DNA from: Pseudomonas sp. CC120222-01a
GTDB taxonomy: Bacteria; Pseudomonadota; Gammaproteobacteria; Pseudomonadales; Pseudomonadaceae
Assembly (NCBI RefSeq): GCF_003097235.1
Contig: NZ_QEQQ01000019.1
Location: 1 to 64,000, forward strand
Direction of reading: 5' to 3'
DNA length: 64,000 bases
Shown piece by piece: positions 1 to 8,354 of the stretch. Position 1 is the first letter of the stretch, and every line of letters begins with the position of its first letter. The translations under genes and the position numbers were made by a program. The notes under the pieces are model-generated. The model was not told the origin of the DNA and did no database searches. It saw nothing but the letters and a program-made list of their open reading frames with translations.

Positions 1-86
1 TGCTTTTTCATGGTCTCGCCCTCGCTGCCGTTGGCTTCTTCGAACGCCACCGTGGCACTGTGATGCCTCGGCGGGGGCGAGTCCAT
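1..86 (-). CDS. N-terminal fragment of an unidentified protein
   Basis: An open frame begins with ATG at 86 and runs off the left edge of the window. Its 28 visible codons read MDSPPPRHHSATVAFEE then a short Glu/Gly/Ser stretch ending in METKK-like residues. An internal in-frame ATG at 11 (MKK) could be the true start. There is no clear ribosome binding site before 86. It lies 25 bp downstream of the response regulator gene on the same strand, so it may be cotranscribed. Too little is visible to assign a family. Confidence 0.4.
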   Translation of the reverse strand, partial: MDSPPPRHHSATVAFEEANGSEGETMKK

Positions 87-111
87 CGATTACAGAAAAG
101 CGAAGGCCTCG

Positions 112-1011
112 TCAGGCGCCGGGGGTGAAGTGCTTCTGCTGGGTACCACGGGCAATCAGGCGCGACAGGTAGTCGAGCTTCTGCGCATCCTGGTCGACGA
201 ACTTGAAGGTCAGCTGCAGCCAGTCACTTTCAGGCTTGGGCTCCAGCGCTGCGATGGCGTGCAGGTAGCCGTTCAAGCGCGCCACTTCGGCGTTCTCACC
301 CTGCTCCAGGTCGAGCACTGCACCTTCCAGCACCTGTGGCAGCGCCGCACTGCGGCGCACCACCAGCAACGCTTCCTTGAGGCTCAGCGCCTTGATCACG
401 CAGGGCTGGGTACCGCTGGCCAGGCGCAACTGGCCCTGCCCTCGCCCGGTCTGGGCCGCAGCCGCCGCTGTCTGTGGCTTCGGTGCATTGAGCAAAGGCT
501 TGGCCGGCGCGGCAGCAGGCGCCGCCACTTTGGCCGCTTCAGGCTTGCCACCGGTCAGTGCACTCAGCGAGTCATTGGCGAACGCGGAATTTACCCGCGC
601 CGGTGCACCGGCCATCAGGCTTTCCAGCTTGCCGATCTTGCTCAGGGCTTTTTTCACCTTGGTCAGCAGCTGTTCATTGGTGAACGGCTTGCCGACGAAG
701 TCGGAGACGCCGGCCTGGATGGCCTGAATCACGTTCTCCTTGTCACCACGGCTGGTCACCATGATGAACTGCAAGTCCTTCATTTCGGGCTGTTGACGGC
801 ACCAGGTGAGCAGTTCGAGGCCGGACATCTCCGGCATCTCCCAGTCGCACAGCACCAGGTCGAACGGTTCCTTGGCCAGCATGGCCATGGCCTTGCGACC
901 GTTGACCGCGTCTTCGATGACCATGCCCGGGAAGGCATTGCGCAGGCACTTCCTCACCAGATCACGAATGAACGGCGCGTCATCCACGACCAGCACATTG
1001 ACTTTACTCAT
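112..1011 (-). CDS. CheY-like response regulator with C-terminal extension
   Basis: Protein of 299 residues. Residues 1-125 form a receiver domain: the acidic pair D10-D11, the phosphoacceptor D56 in LVLCDWEMPEMSG, a Thr near 87 and the Lys of GKPF near 108 are all present. An Ala/Pro-rich linker follows (about 140-190). The C-terminal ~100 residues have the length and beta-rich look of a degenerate PilZ-like domain but lack an obvious RxxxR, so that is only a suggestion. There is no DNA-binding domain. The start has a good site (AGGAGTATCG). It follows phoU on the same strand but a terminator hairpin separates them. A partner kinase is not in the window. Confidence 0.85.
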   Translation of the reverse strand: MSKVNVLVVDDAPFIRDLVRKCLRNAFPGMVIEDAVNGRKAMAMLAKEPFDLVLCDWEMPEMSGLELLTWCRQQPEMKDLQFIMVTSRGDKENVIQAIQAGVSDFVGKPFTNEQLLTKVKKALSKIGKLESLMAGAPARVNSAFANDSLSALTGGKPEAAKVAAPAAAPAKPLLNAPKPQTAAAAAQTGRGQGQLRLASGTQPCVIKALSLKEALLVVRRSAALPQVLEGAVLDLEQGENAEVARLNGYLHAIAALEPKPESDWLQLTFKFVDQDAQKLDYLSRLIARGTQQKHFTPGA

Positions 1012-1135
1012 CGATACTCCTCTTGAACCCGACTAGCCTACCGCGCAATGGTGGCCACTTGCCAACTCTAGGGTCACGCCGGGACTTCTTCGCATCGTTC
1101 GCGGGTGCCTGCTGATTGCTCTGCCACACACGAAA

Positions 1136-1157
1136 ACGCCCGGCACGGGCCGGGCGT
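1136..1157 (-). terminator. terminator after phoU
   Basis: A perfect 9-bp stem (ACGCCCGGC / GCCGGGCGT) with a 4-nt loop. On the minus strand it is followed by TTTT. It lies 18 bp beyond the phoU stop codon. Confidence 0.75.
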
Positions 1158-1175
1158 CGATGCTCGGGAGCAATC

Positions 1176-1943
1176 TTATTTATCGTCAGCTTTGCCCGGA
1201 ACATTAGCGCTTTCGGCGTCGCCCGCAGTGCCTTCGACTTCTGCCTTCATGCGCTTGAGGCCCATGTGACGCACGTCGGTACCGCGCACCAGGTAGATCA
1301 CCAGCTCCGAGATATTGCGCGCGTGGTCGCCGATGCGCTCCAGCGAACGCAGCACCCAGATCACGCTGAGCACCCGCGAGATCGAACGCGGGTCTTCCAT
1401 CATGTAGGTGACCAGTTCGCGCAGGGCGGTCTTGTATTCGCGGTCGATGGTCTTGTCGTACTGGGCCACTGCCAGCGCCAGGTCGGCGTCGAAGCGGGCG
1501 AAGGCATCGAGGGCGTCGCGCACCATGTTGCGCACCTGGTCGCCGATGTGGCGCACCTCGACGTAGCCACGCGGCGATTCGCCTTCCTCGCACAACTGGA
1601 TGGCGCGGCGGGCGATCTTGGTTGATTCGTCACCGATACGCTCAAGGTCGATCACCGACTTGGAGATGCTGATGATCAGGCGCAGGTCGGAGGCCGCCGG
1701 TTGGCGGCGGGCGAGGATGCGCAGGCACTCCTCGTCGATGTTGCGCTCCATCTGATTGATCTGCTCGTCGACTTCACGCACCTGCTGGGCCAGACCCGAG
1801 TCAGCCTCGATCAGCGCGGTAACGGCATCGTTCACCTGCTTCTCGACCAGGCCACCCATGGCCAGCAAGTGGCTGCGCACCTCTTCGAGTTCGGCGTTGA
1901 ACTGCTGGGAAATATGGTGCGTCAGGCTTTCTTTGTTGATCAT
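1176..1943 (-). CDS. phoU: phosphate signalling protein PhoU
   Basis: Protein of 255 residues made of two PhoU helical repeats. It opens with MINKESLTHHISQQFNAELEEVR and has the family-typical acidic metal-binding helices (for example IDEECLRILARRQPAASDLRLI and IGDHARNISELVIYLVRG). PhoU couples the PstSCAB transporter to the PhoR/PhoB system and keeps the Pho regulon off when phosphate is plentiful. It is the last gene of pstC-pstA-pstB-phoU; a REP pair fills the 154 bp between it and pstB. The start is supported by GGAG 9 bp upstream. Length and sequence are normal for the family. Confidence 0.97.
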   Translation of the reverse strand: MINKESLTHHISQQFNAELEEVRSHLLAMGGLVEKQVNDAVTALIEADSGLAQQVREVDEQINQMERNIDEECLRILARRQPAASDLRLIISISKSVIDLERIGDESTKIARRAIQLCEEGESPRGYVEVRHIGDQVRNMVRDALDAFARFDADLALAVAQYDKTIDREYKTALRELVTYMMEDPRSISRVLSVIWVLRSLERIGDHARNISELVIYLVRGTDVRHMGLKRMKAEVEGTAGDAESANVPGKADDK

Positions 1944-1994
1944 GTGTTCGCTCCGCGAAGCTGCAAGCGCAAGCTTCTAGTGGTTCGTGTCATT

Positions 1995-2085
1995 CCCTGT
2001 GGGAGCGGGCGTGCCCGCGAACACCGGCAAAGCCGGTGCCATACACCGCGGCGCCTGCTTCGCGGGCACGCCCGCTCCCACAGGG
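1995..2085. repeat. inverted pair of REP elements (BIME-like)
   Basis: Two REP copies in opposite orientation: 1995-2021 (CCTGTGGGAGCGGGCGTGCC core) and 2059-2085 (its reverse complement). Between them is a small hairpin ACCGGC-AAA-GCCGGT at 2023-2037. The element sits between pstB and phoU inside the operon, where it could stabilise the upstream mRNA or reduce phoU expression relative to pstB. Confidence 0.85.
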
Positions 2086-2097
2086 GCCGCAGGGCTG

Positions 2098-2931
2098 CTA
2101 GCCGTAACGACCGGTGATGTAGTCTTCGGTCTGCTTCTTCGCCGGGTTGGTGAACAGGGTGTCGGTATCCCCGAATTCGACCAGTTTGCCCATGTACATG
2201 AACGCGGTGTAGTCCGAAACACGGGCCGCCTGTTGCATGTTGTGGGTCACGATGACGATGGTGTACTTGGATTTCAATTCGTAGATCAGCTCTTCGACCT
2301 TCAGCGTCGAGATCGGGTCCAGTGCCGAGCACGGTTCGTCGAGCAACAGTACCTCCGGCTCTACGGCGATGGTCCGGGCAATTACCAGACGCTGCTGCTG
2401 GCCGCCAGACAGGCCCAGGGCGGACTCGTGCAGGCGGTCCTTGACCTCATCCCACAGGGCGGCGCCCTTCAGTGCCCACTCCACGGCTTCATCGAGCACG
2501 CGCTTCTTGTTGATGCCCTGGATACGCAGGCCGTAGACCACGTTCTCGTAGATGGTCTTGGGGAACGGGTTGGGCTTCTGGAACACCATGCCTACCCGGC
2601 GACGCAGCTCGGCCACGTCTTCGCCCTTGCGGTAGATGTTGTTGCCGTACAGGTTGATGGCGCCTTCCACGCGGCAGCCGTCGACCAGGTCGTTCATGCG
2701 GTTGAAAGTGCGCAGCAGGGTCGACTTGCCGCAGCCGGACGGGCCGATGAAGGCGGTCACGCGCTGCTTGGGGATGTTCATCTGCACGTCGAACAGGGCT
2801 TGCTTGTCGCCGTAGAACAGGCTCAGGCCCGGCACTTCGATGGCCACGGTTTCTTCGGCCAGGCGCAGGCCCTGCTTGTCGCGACCCAGGGCAGACATGT
2901 CGATGCCGTGGGTGTGGGATTCGTTCTGCAT
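2098..2931 (-). CDS. pstB: phosphate ABC transporter ATP-binding protein PstB
   Basis: Protein of 277 residues. The ABC ATPase motifs are complete: Walker [11 protein letters not shown]-loop VFQKPNPFP, signature LSGGQQQR, Walker [13 protein letters not shown] and the switch His in VTHNMQQ. It powers high-affinity phosphate import through PstC/PstA. I chose the ATG at 2931 (MQNESHTHG) because GGAG lies 6 bp upstream; an in-frame ATG four codons earlier (2943) has no such site. It has a ~20-residue N-terminal extension compared with E. coli PstB. It lies 73 bp after pstA. Confidence 0.97.
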   Translation of the reverse strand: MQNESHTHGIDMSALGRDKQGLRLAEETVAIEVPGLSLFYGDKQALFDVQMNIPKQRVTAFIGPSGCGKSTLLRTFNRMNDLVDGCRVEGAINLYGNNIYRKGEDVAELRRRVGMVFQKPNPFPKTIYENVVYGLRIQGINKKRVLDEAVEWALKGAALWDEVKDRLHESALGLSGGQQQRLVIARTIAVEPEVLLLDEPCSALDPISTLKVEELIYELKSKYTIVIVTHNMQQAARVSDYTAFMYMGKLVEFGDTDTLFTNPAKKQTEDYITGRYG

Positions 2932-3004
2932 GGTCAACTCCATACGCTTTCAATTCGTTTCAAAGGGCCGCCCGGCTGGCAGGCGGCGCGCTTGCAATTC
3001 AGGC

Positions 3005-4675
3005 TCAGCTGTCGAGCGCCTTGTACTTCTCGCGCAGGTGGTTCCGGATCCACACCGCCGACAGGTTGAGGGTGGCGATCACCAGCACCAGCAGCAGCGC
3101 GGTGGCGTATACCAGCGGTCGCGCCGCTTCGACGTTCGGGCTCTGGAAGCCGACGTCGTAGATGTGGAAGCCCAGGTGCATGATCTTCTGGTCCAGGTGC
3201 AGGTACGGGTAGTTGCCGTCCAGCGGCAGCGATGGCGCCAGCTTCACCACACCCACCAGCATCAGTGGCGCTACTTCGCCGGCGGCGCGGGCCACGGCGA
3301 GGATCATGCCGGTCATCATGGCCGGGCTGGCCATCGGCAGGACGATCTTCCACAAGGTTTCGGCCTTGGTCGCGCCCAGGGCCAGGGAGCCTTCACGCAC
3401 GGTCCGCGGGATTCGCGCCAGGCCTTCCTCGGTGGCCACGATCACCACCGGCACGGCCAGCAGCGCCAAGGTCAGCGAAGCCCACAACAGGCCTGGGGTG
3501 CCCAGGGTCGGCGCCGGCAGCGCCTCGGGGAAGAACAGGCGGTCGATCGAGCCGCCCAGTACGTAGACGAAGAAGCCCAGGCCGAATACGCCGTAGACGA
3601 TCGCCGGTACGCCGGCCAGGTTGTTCACCGCGATGCGGATCAGGCGAGTCACCGGACCTTGCCTGGCGTATTCGCGCAGGTAGACCGCTGCCAGCACGCC
3701 AAACGGCGTGACGATCACGGCCATGATCAGGGTCATCATCACGGTGCCGAAGATGGCCGGGAAGATACCGCCCTCGGTGTTGGCTTCACGCGGGTCGTCG
3801 CTGAGGAATTCCCAGACCTTGGCAAAGTAGGTGCCCATCTTGCTGAAGCCGGACATGCCGTTCGGCTGGATGGCGTGCACCACCTTGCTCAGGTTGATTT
3901 CCACTTCACGGCCGTTGCCGTCGCGGGCCACCAGGCTGTCGCGGGCGAAGGCCTGGTGCAGGCCCAGCAGGCGGTCCTCGATGGCCTTGTAGCGGCTGTT
4001 CAGTTCGGCGCGTTCGGCGTCCATGTCGGCCTGGGCGGCGGCGTCCAGCTTGCCGTCCAGCTCCAGCTTGCGGCCGTGCAGGCGCAGGCGCTCGAGGCCA
4101 TGGTTGATGGCACCGATGTCTTTCTTTTCGAGGGTTTGCAGTTCGCTGTTGAGCTGGTTGGCGCGCTTCAGGCGGGTTTGCAGCTCGTTCCAGGCTGCCG
4201 GGCCTTGGGCAACCACGCGGCCTTCTTCCTTGACGCTGACCAGGTAGCCGTAGAAGTTGCCCCACTCGCGGCGCTCCAGGGCCATCAGGTCGGCCGGGCG
4301 CTGCTCGTCTACCAGCCAGTCGCCGACTACCCAGGTGAAGTCGCTGCCGTTGAGGTCGCGGTTACCCACCTTGATCAGCTCACGGGTCATGAACTCCGGG
4401 CCGTCGTCCGGCACCGGCAGGCCGGCGCCCTTGAGCCGAGCGCGCGGGACTTCTTCCTTCTGCACCACTTCGCCGATGACAACGTGATCGGCCTGGCCCG
4501 GCACCTTGTAGGTGGCCTGGATCAGGTCGGCTGGCCAGAAGTGGCCCAGGCCGCGCACGGCGATCACCGCCAGCAGGCCAATGGTCATGATCACTGCCAT
4601 GGCCACCGCGCCACCGCTGATCCAGACGCCTGGGGCGCCGCTCTTGAACCAGCCTTTGAGGGAATCCTTTTTCAC
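3005..4675 (-). CDS. pstA: phosphate ABC transporter permease PstA, long form
   Basis: Protein of 556 residues, nearly twice the length of E. coli PstA (about 296). A first membrane helix near residues 18-40 is followed by a ~230-residue hydrophilic, presumably periplasmic segment with helical Leu/Glu/Lys-rich parts (LQTRLKRANQLNSELQTLEKK). The permease domain occupies about 300-550 and carries the EAA-type loop (REGSLALGATKAETLWKIVLP). It forms the channel with PstC. The gap to pstC is 17 bp. The long form is known in pseudomonads; the role of the inserted segment is not evident from the sequence. Confidence 0.93.
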   Translation of the reverse strand: MKKDSLKGWFKSGAPGVWISGGAVAMAVIMTIGLLAVIAVRGLGHFWPADLIQATYKVPGQADHVVIGEVVQKEEVPRARLKGAGLPVPDDGPEFMTRELIKVGNRDLNGSDFTWVVGDWLVDEQRPADLMALERREWGNFYGYLVSVKEEGRVVAQGPAAWNELQTRLKRANQLNSELQTLEKKDIGAINHGLERLRLHGRKLELDGKLDAAAQADMDAERAELNSRYKAIEDRLLGLHQAFARDSLVARDGNGREVEINLSKVVHAIQPNGMSGFSKMGTYFAKVWEFLSDDPREANTEGGIFPAIFGTVMMTLIMAVIVTPFGVLAAVYLREYARQGPVTRLIRIAVNNLAGVPAIVYGVFGLGFFVYVLGGSIDRLFFPEALPAPTLGTPGLLWASLTLALLAVPVVIVATEEGLARIPRTVREGSLALGATKAETLWKIVLPMASPAMMTGMILAVARAAGEVAPLMLVGVVKLAPSLPLDGNYPYLHLDQKIMHLGFHIYDVGFQSPNVEAARPLVYATALLLVLVIATLNLSAVWIRNHLREKYKALDS

Positions 4676-4692
4676 GGATCGCTACCTTTCTA

Positions 4693-6981
4693 TCAAAGCG
4701 ACGAGTATTTCTTGCGCAGACGCTGGCGAATCAGCTCGGCCAAGGTGTTCATGATGAAGGTGAACATCAACAGCACGAGGGCGGCGAGGAACAGCACACG
4801 ATAATGGCTGCCGCCGACTTCCGATTCAGGCATTTCCACCGCCACGTTGGCGGCCAGGGTGCGCATGCCTTCGAACAGGTTCAGTTCCATCACCGGGGTG
4901 TTGCCGGTGGCCATCAGCACGATCATGGTCTCGCCCACCGCACGGCCCATGCCGATCATCAGCGCCGAGAAGATGCCCGGGCTGGCGGTGAGGATGACCA
5001 CGCGGGTCAGGGTCTGCCACGGCGTCGCCCCCAGGGCCAGGGAGCCCAGGGTCAGGCTGCGCGGCACGCTGAACACGGCGTCTTCGGCGATCGAGTAGAT
5101 GTTCGGGATAACCGCAAAGCCCATGGCGATACCCACCACCATGGCGTTGCGCTGGTCATAGCGCAGGCCGAGGCTGTGCTCGATCCACAGGCGCATGTCT
5201 CCACCAAAGAACCAGCTCTCGAGGTACGGGCTGACAGCCAGGGCAAACCAGCCGATCGCCAGGATCACCGGAATCAGGATCGCCGCTTCCCAGCCATCCG
5301 GGATGCGCAGGCGGATCGACTCCGGCAGGCGGCTCCAGGTGTAACCCGTCAGCAGAATACCCAGCGGCATGATCAGGAACAGGCTGAACACGCCCGGCAG
5401 GTGGCCTTCCAGGTACGGCGCGAGGAACAGGCCGGCGAAGAAGCCGAGGATCACCGTCGGCATCGCTTCCATCAGCTCGATCACCGGCTTGACCTTACGG
5501 CGCATGCCCGGGGCCATGAAATAGGCGGTGTAGATGGCGGCGGCAATGGCCAGCGGAGCGGCCAGGATCATCGCGTAGAACGCGGCCTTGAGGGTACCGA
5601 AGGTCAGCGGTGACAGGCTCAGCTTGGGTTCGAAGTCGGTGTTCGAAGCAGTCGATTGCCAGACGTACTTGGGTTCGTCGTAGTTCTCGTACCAGACCTT
5701 GCCCCACAACGCGCTGAAGGAGATTTCCGGGTGCGGGTTGCGCAGGCTCAGCGGCAGCAGCTTGCTGCCTTCTTCAATGATGATGCGGTTGGCGCGCGGC
5801 GACAGGGCCAGGATGCCTGGGCCCTCGGCAGCCTGTTCGACCAGCAGGGTGCGGTGCGCGGTGCTGTGGAACACGCCGAGCTTGCCGTCGGTATCCAGGG
5901 CGATGAAGCCCTTGCGGCGCTCTTCGGTATCGATCTGGGCGATCGGCGCCTTGCCCATCTGGAAGGTACGGATCTGCTTGAAGCGCTGCTCGCCATCCGG
6001 GTCACGGGCCATGAACCACTGGGCCAGGCCGCCCTTGGAGTCACCGATGATCAGCGAGATGCCGCCCACCAGCTGGGCGGTGGCGGTGATTTCGGTGTCG
6101 GCGCTTTCGGCCAGCTTGTAACGGCCATTGAGGCTCTTGTCGCGCAGGCTGAAGACATCGGCGGTGGCGCGACCGTTGATCACGTACAACCACTGCTGAC
6201 GCGGGTCGATGAAGATGTTCTTCACCGCTTCGGTCATCTGTGGCAATTCGATGCGGTTCTGTTCGGTGCTGGTCTCGCCGGTCAGCATGTTCTCGCTGCG
6301 CGACAGCTCGACCACCTGCAGGTGCGCACCCGTGGAGCCGGCCAGCACCAGGGTGTCGCCATTGACGTTGACGCTCACGTGCTCCAATGCACGACCCTGC
6401 TCGTCGAGCACGAACGGCTCCTGGCCGTACGGGTAGTCAATGCCTGGGGTGATGGTCTTCTTGTTGTCCGGATAGGTGACCTTGTAGGTGTGGTGGAACA
6501 CCAGTGCCTGACCGTTGGACAGGCCGAGCACCACCAGCGGGCTGCCCGGCTGGTCGGCGCTGATCGAAGCGACCTGGGTGCCTGCCGGCAATGGCAGGTC
6601 GACGCGGCTGAGCTGGTTACCGCTCTTGGTGTCGAAGAAGATGGCCTGACCCTTGTCCGAAACACGCATGCCGACCAGGTTCTGCTCTTCAAGGGCAATC
6701 ATCAGTGGCTTGCCGGCATCCTGTTGCAGCCAGGTTGGCTCCAGGGCCTTCTTGCTGGTCAGCTCGGCGCCCTGGAACAGCGGCAGCACCACATAGGCCA
6801 GATAGAAGAAGATCAGCGTGATGGCTGCCAATACGGCAAGCCCGCCCACCAGTACATACCAGCGGGTCAGGCGATCCTTGAGGGCGCGCATGCGGCGCTT
6901 GCGTTGCAGCTCGGGCGTATTGAAGTCAATCCGCACGGGCGGGGAGTTTGGGGTCATTGTGGAATTGGCCAGATCATTCAT
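4693..6981 (-). CDS. pstC: phosphate ABC transporter permease PstC, long form
   Basis: Protein of 762 residues, more than twice the length of E. coli PstC (about 319). A membrane helix at about 45-70 is followed by a ~380-residue soluble segment with repeated beta-strand motifs (for example LVVLGLSNGQALVFHH, FIALDTDGKLGVFHS) that look like a beta-propeller. The six-helix permease domain is C-terminal with the EAA loop LTLGSLALGATPWQTLTRVV. I preferred the ATG at 6981 (MNDLANS), which has AGGG 8 bp upstream, over a GTG at 6987. A PhoB box lies only 22 bp upstream, so the mRNA leader must be very short or the true start further in (ATG at 6957). Confidence 0.93.
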   Translation of the reverse strand: MNDLANSTMTPNSPPVRIDFNTPELQRKRRMRALKDRLTRWYVLVGGLAVLAAITLIFFYLAYVVLPLFQGAELTSKKALEPTWLQQDAGKPLMIALEEQNLVGMRVSDKGQAIFFDTKSGNQLSRVDLPLPAGTQVASISADQPGSPLVVLGLSNGQALVFHHTYKVTYPDNKKTITPGIDYPYGQEPFVLDEQGRALEHVSVNVNGDTLVLAGSTGAHLQVVELSRSENMLTGETSTEQNRIELPQMTEAVKNIFIDPRQQWLYVINGRATADVFSLRDKSLNGRYKLAESADTEITATAQLVGGISLIIGDSKGGLAQWFMARDPDGEQRFKQIRTFQMGKAPIAQIDTEERRKGFIALDTDGKLGVFHSTAHRTLLVEQAAEGPGILALSPRANRIIIEEGSKLLPLSLRNPHPEISFSALWGKVWYENYDEPKYVWQSTASNTDFEPKLSLSPLTFGTLKAAFYAMILAAPLAIAAAIYTAYFMAPGMRRKVKPVIELMEAMPTVILGFFAGLFLAPYLEGHLPGVFSLFLIMPLGILLTGYTWSRLPESIRLRIPDGWEAAILIPVILAIGWFALAVSPYLESWFFGGDMRLWIEHSLGLRYDQRNAMVVGIAMGFAVIPNIYSIAEDAVFSVPRSLTLGSLALGATPWQTLTRVVILTASPGIFSALMIGMGRAVGETMIVLMATGNTPVMELNLFEGMRTLAANVAVEMPESEVGGSHYRVLFLAALVLLMFTFIMNTLAELIRQRLRKKYSSL

Positions 6982-7003
6982 GCGCACACCCTAGCGGTCC
7001 CGT

Positions 7004-7021
7004 ATGACAAAAACATGACAG
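7004..7021 (-). promoter_or_regulatory. PhoB box before pstC
   Basis: On the minus strand the sequence reads CTGTCAT-GTTT-TTGTCAT, two direct 7-mers spaced by 4 bp, almost identical to the Pho-box consensus (CTGTCAT N4 CTGTCAT). It implies that pstC-A-B-phoU have their own PhoB-activated promoter in addition to any read-through from pstS. Confidence 0.85.
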
Positions 7022-7083
7022 TGAGTTGACGCAAAAAAGCCCGCCGCACAGGAACCCTGGCACCGGACTGGAAAGTCGTGGAA

Positions 7084-7108
7084 GAGGCCGGGCATCAGCA
7101 CCGGCCTC
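7084..7108 (-). terminator. hairpin between pstS and pstC
   Basis: GAGGCCGG and CCGGCCTC form a perfect 8-bp stem with a 9-nt loop, 12 bp after the pstS stop codon. There is no strong U-run, so it may attenuate or protect the pstS mRNA rather than end transcription fully. It would favour more PstS than the membrane subunits. Confidence 0.55.
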
Positions 7109-7120
7109 ATCCTCAGTCAG

Positions 7121-8119
7121 TTACTTCTTTGCAACGTTGTCCGAGTGGGACAGGCCCAGGTCAGCCAGGGTCTTGTCGACCACTTTGGCCGGCAGCGGGA
7201 TGTAACCATCCTTCACCACGACCTGCTGGCCAGCTTGCGACAGCACCAGCTTGACGAACTCGGCTTCCAGCGGGGCCAGAGGCTTGTTCGGCGCCTTGTT
7301 GACGTAGACGTACAGGAAGCGCGACAGCGGGTAGCTGCCGTTCAGGGCGTTGGTTTCGTTGTCTTCAACGAACTCGCCGCCTTCTTTCTTGGCCAAGGCC
7401 ACGGTCTTGACGCTGGCCGTCTTGTAGCCGATGCCCGAGTAGCCGATGCCGTTCAGCGAGGAGCTGATCGACTGCACGACCGAAGCCGAGCCAGGCTGTT
7501 CGTTGACGCTAGGCTTGAAGTCGCCTTTGCACAGGGCTTCTTCCTTGAAGTAGCCGTAGGTGCCCGACACCGAGTTGCGGCCGAACAGCTGAATTGGCTT
7601 GTTGGCCAGGTCGCCGGTCACGCCCAGGTCGCCCCAGGTCTTGACTTCGGCTTTGGCGCCGCACAGGCGGGTGGACGAGAAGATCGCATCAACCTGGGCC
7701 ATGGTCAGGCCTTTGATCGGGTTGTCCTTGTGCACGAACACGGCCAGGGCGTCGACGGCAACCGGGATGGCGGTTGGCTTGTAGCCGTACTTCTGCTCGA
7801 AGGCTTGCAGCTCGACGTCCTTCATCTTGCGGCTCATCGGGCCGAGGTTGGCGGTGCCTTCGGTCAGCGCGGGTGGCGCGGTGGAGGAGCCGGCAGCCTG
7901 AATCTGGATGTTTACGTTCGGATATTCCTTCTTGTAGGCCTCGGCCCACAGAGTCATCAGGTTCGCGAGGGTGTCGGAACCGACGCTGGAGAGGTTGCCC
8001 GAAACACCGGTGGTCTTGGTGTAGGTCGGGATCGCAGGGTCGACAGCGGCTACCGCGTTGGCGGTGGCAACGCCAGCGGCGGCAAAAGTGAGGGCCGCCA
8101 TCAAACGCTTCAGTTTCAT
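7121..8119 (-). CDS. pstS: periplasmic phosphate-binding protein PstS
   Basis: Protein of 332 residues. Residues 1-24 are a Sec signal peptide ([22 protein letters not shown]). The mature part has the PstS ligand motifs: [27 protein letters not shown], and [14 protein letters not shown]. It captures phosphate in the periplasm and delivers it to PstC/PstA. It is transcribed first in the cluster, with a PhoB box 75 bp upstream. Length and sequence are normal for the Pseudomonas PstS family. Confidence 0.96.
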   Translation of the reverse strand: MKLKRLMAALTFAAAGVATANAVAAVDPAIPTYTKTTGVSGNLSSVGSDTLANLMTLWAEAYKKEYPNVNIQIQAAGSSTAPPALTEGTANLGPMSRKMKDVELQAFEQKYGYKPTAIPVAVDALAVFVHKDNPIKGLTMAQVDAIFSSTRLCGAKAEVKTWGDLGVTGDLANKPIQLFGRNSVSGTYGYFKEEALCKGDFKPSVNEQPGSASVVQSISSSLNGIGYSGIGYKTASVKTVALAKKEGGEFVEDNETNALNGSYPLSRFLYVYVNKAPNKPLAPLEAEFVKLVLSQAGQQVVVKDGYIPLPAKVVDKTLADLGLSHSDNVAKK

Positions 8120-8193
8120 GCCTTGCTCCTAGCAGGAATATTGGGGTGTTGGATGGAACGGGGCCAAGTATCTGCAGGCCGCATGAATACGAT

Positions 8194-8211
8194 ATGACTC
8201 AATTGTGACAA
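8194..8211 (-). promoter_or_regulatory. PhoB box before pstS
   Basis: Minus strand TTGTCAC-AATT-GAGTCAT: two 7-mers spaced by an A/T-rich 4 bp, matching the Pho-box layout with a few mismatches. It lies 75 bp upstream of the pstS ATG. It is weaker than the box before pstC. Confidence 0.7.
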
Positions 8212-8242
8212 ATGGATGAAAGGCCATCACTAAAACAGGTCT

Positions 8243-8338
8243 GGCCTCTTCGCGGCTGAAGCCGCTCCCACAGGGTTTTGCAAAGGCCTCAGGGCCTACA
8301 CCGTACCTGTGGGAGCGGCTTTAGCCGCGAAGAGGCCA
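8243..8338. repeat. inverted pair of REP elements
   Basis: REP copies at 8243-8275 (GGCCTCTTCGCGGCTGAAGC...) and 8306-8337 (reverse complement orientation) flank about 30 bp. They occupy the gap between the MHS transporter stop codon (8355) and the pstS promoter. Confidence 0.85.
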
Positions 8339-8354
8339 GTAGCCTTGGCGCAGA

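Noticed and set aside
2840-4804. A 654-codon plus-strand frame opposite pstA
   Set aside because: Antisense shadow of pstA; His/Gln/Ala-rich composition without motifs, which is typical of mirrored codons.
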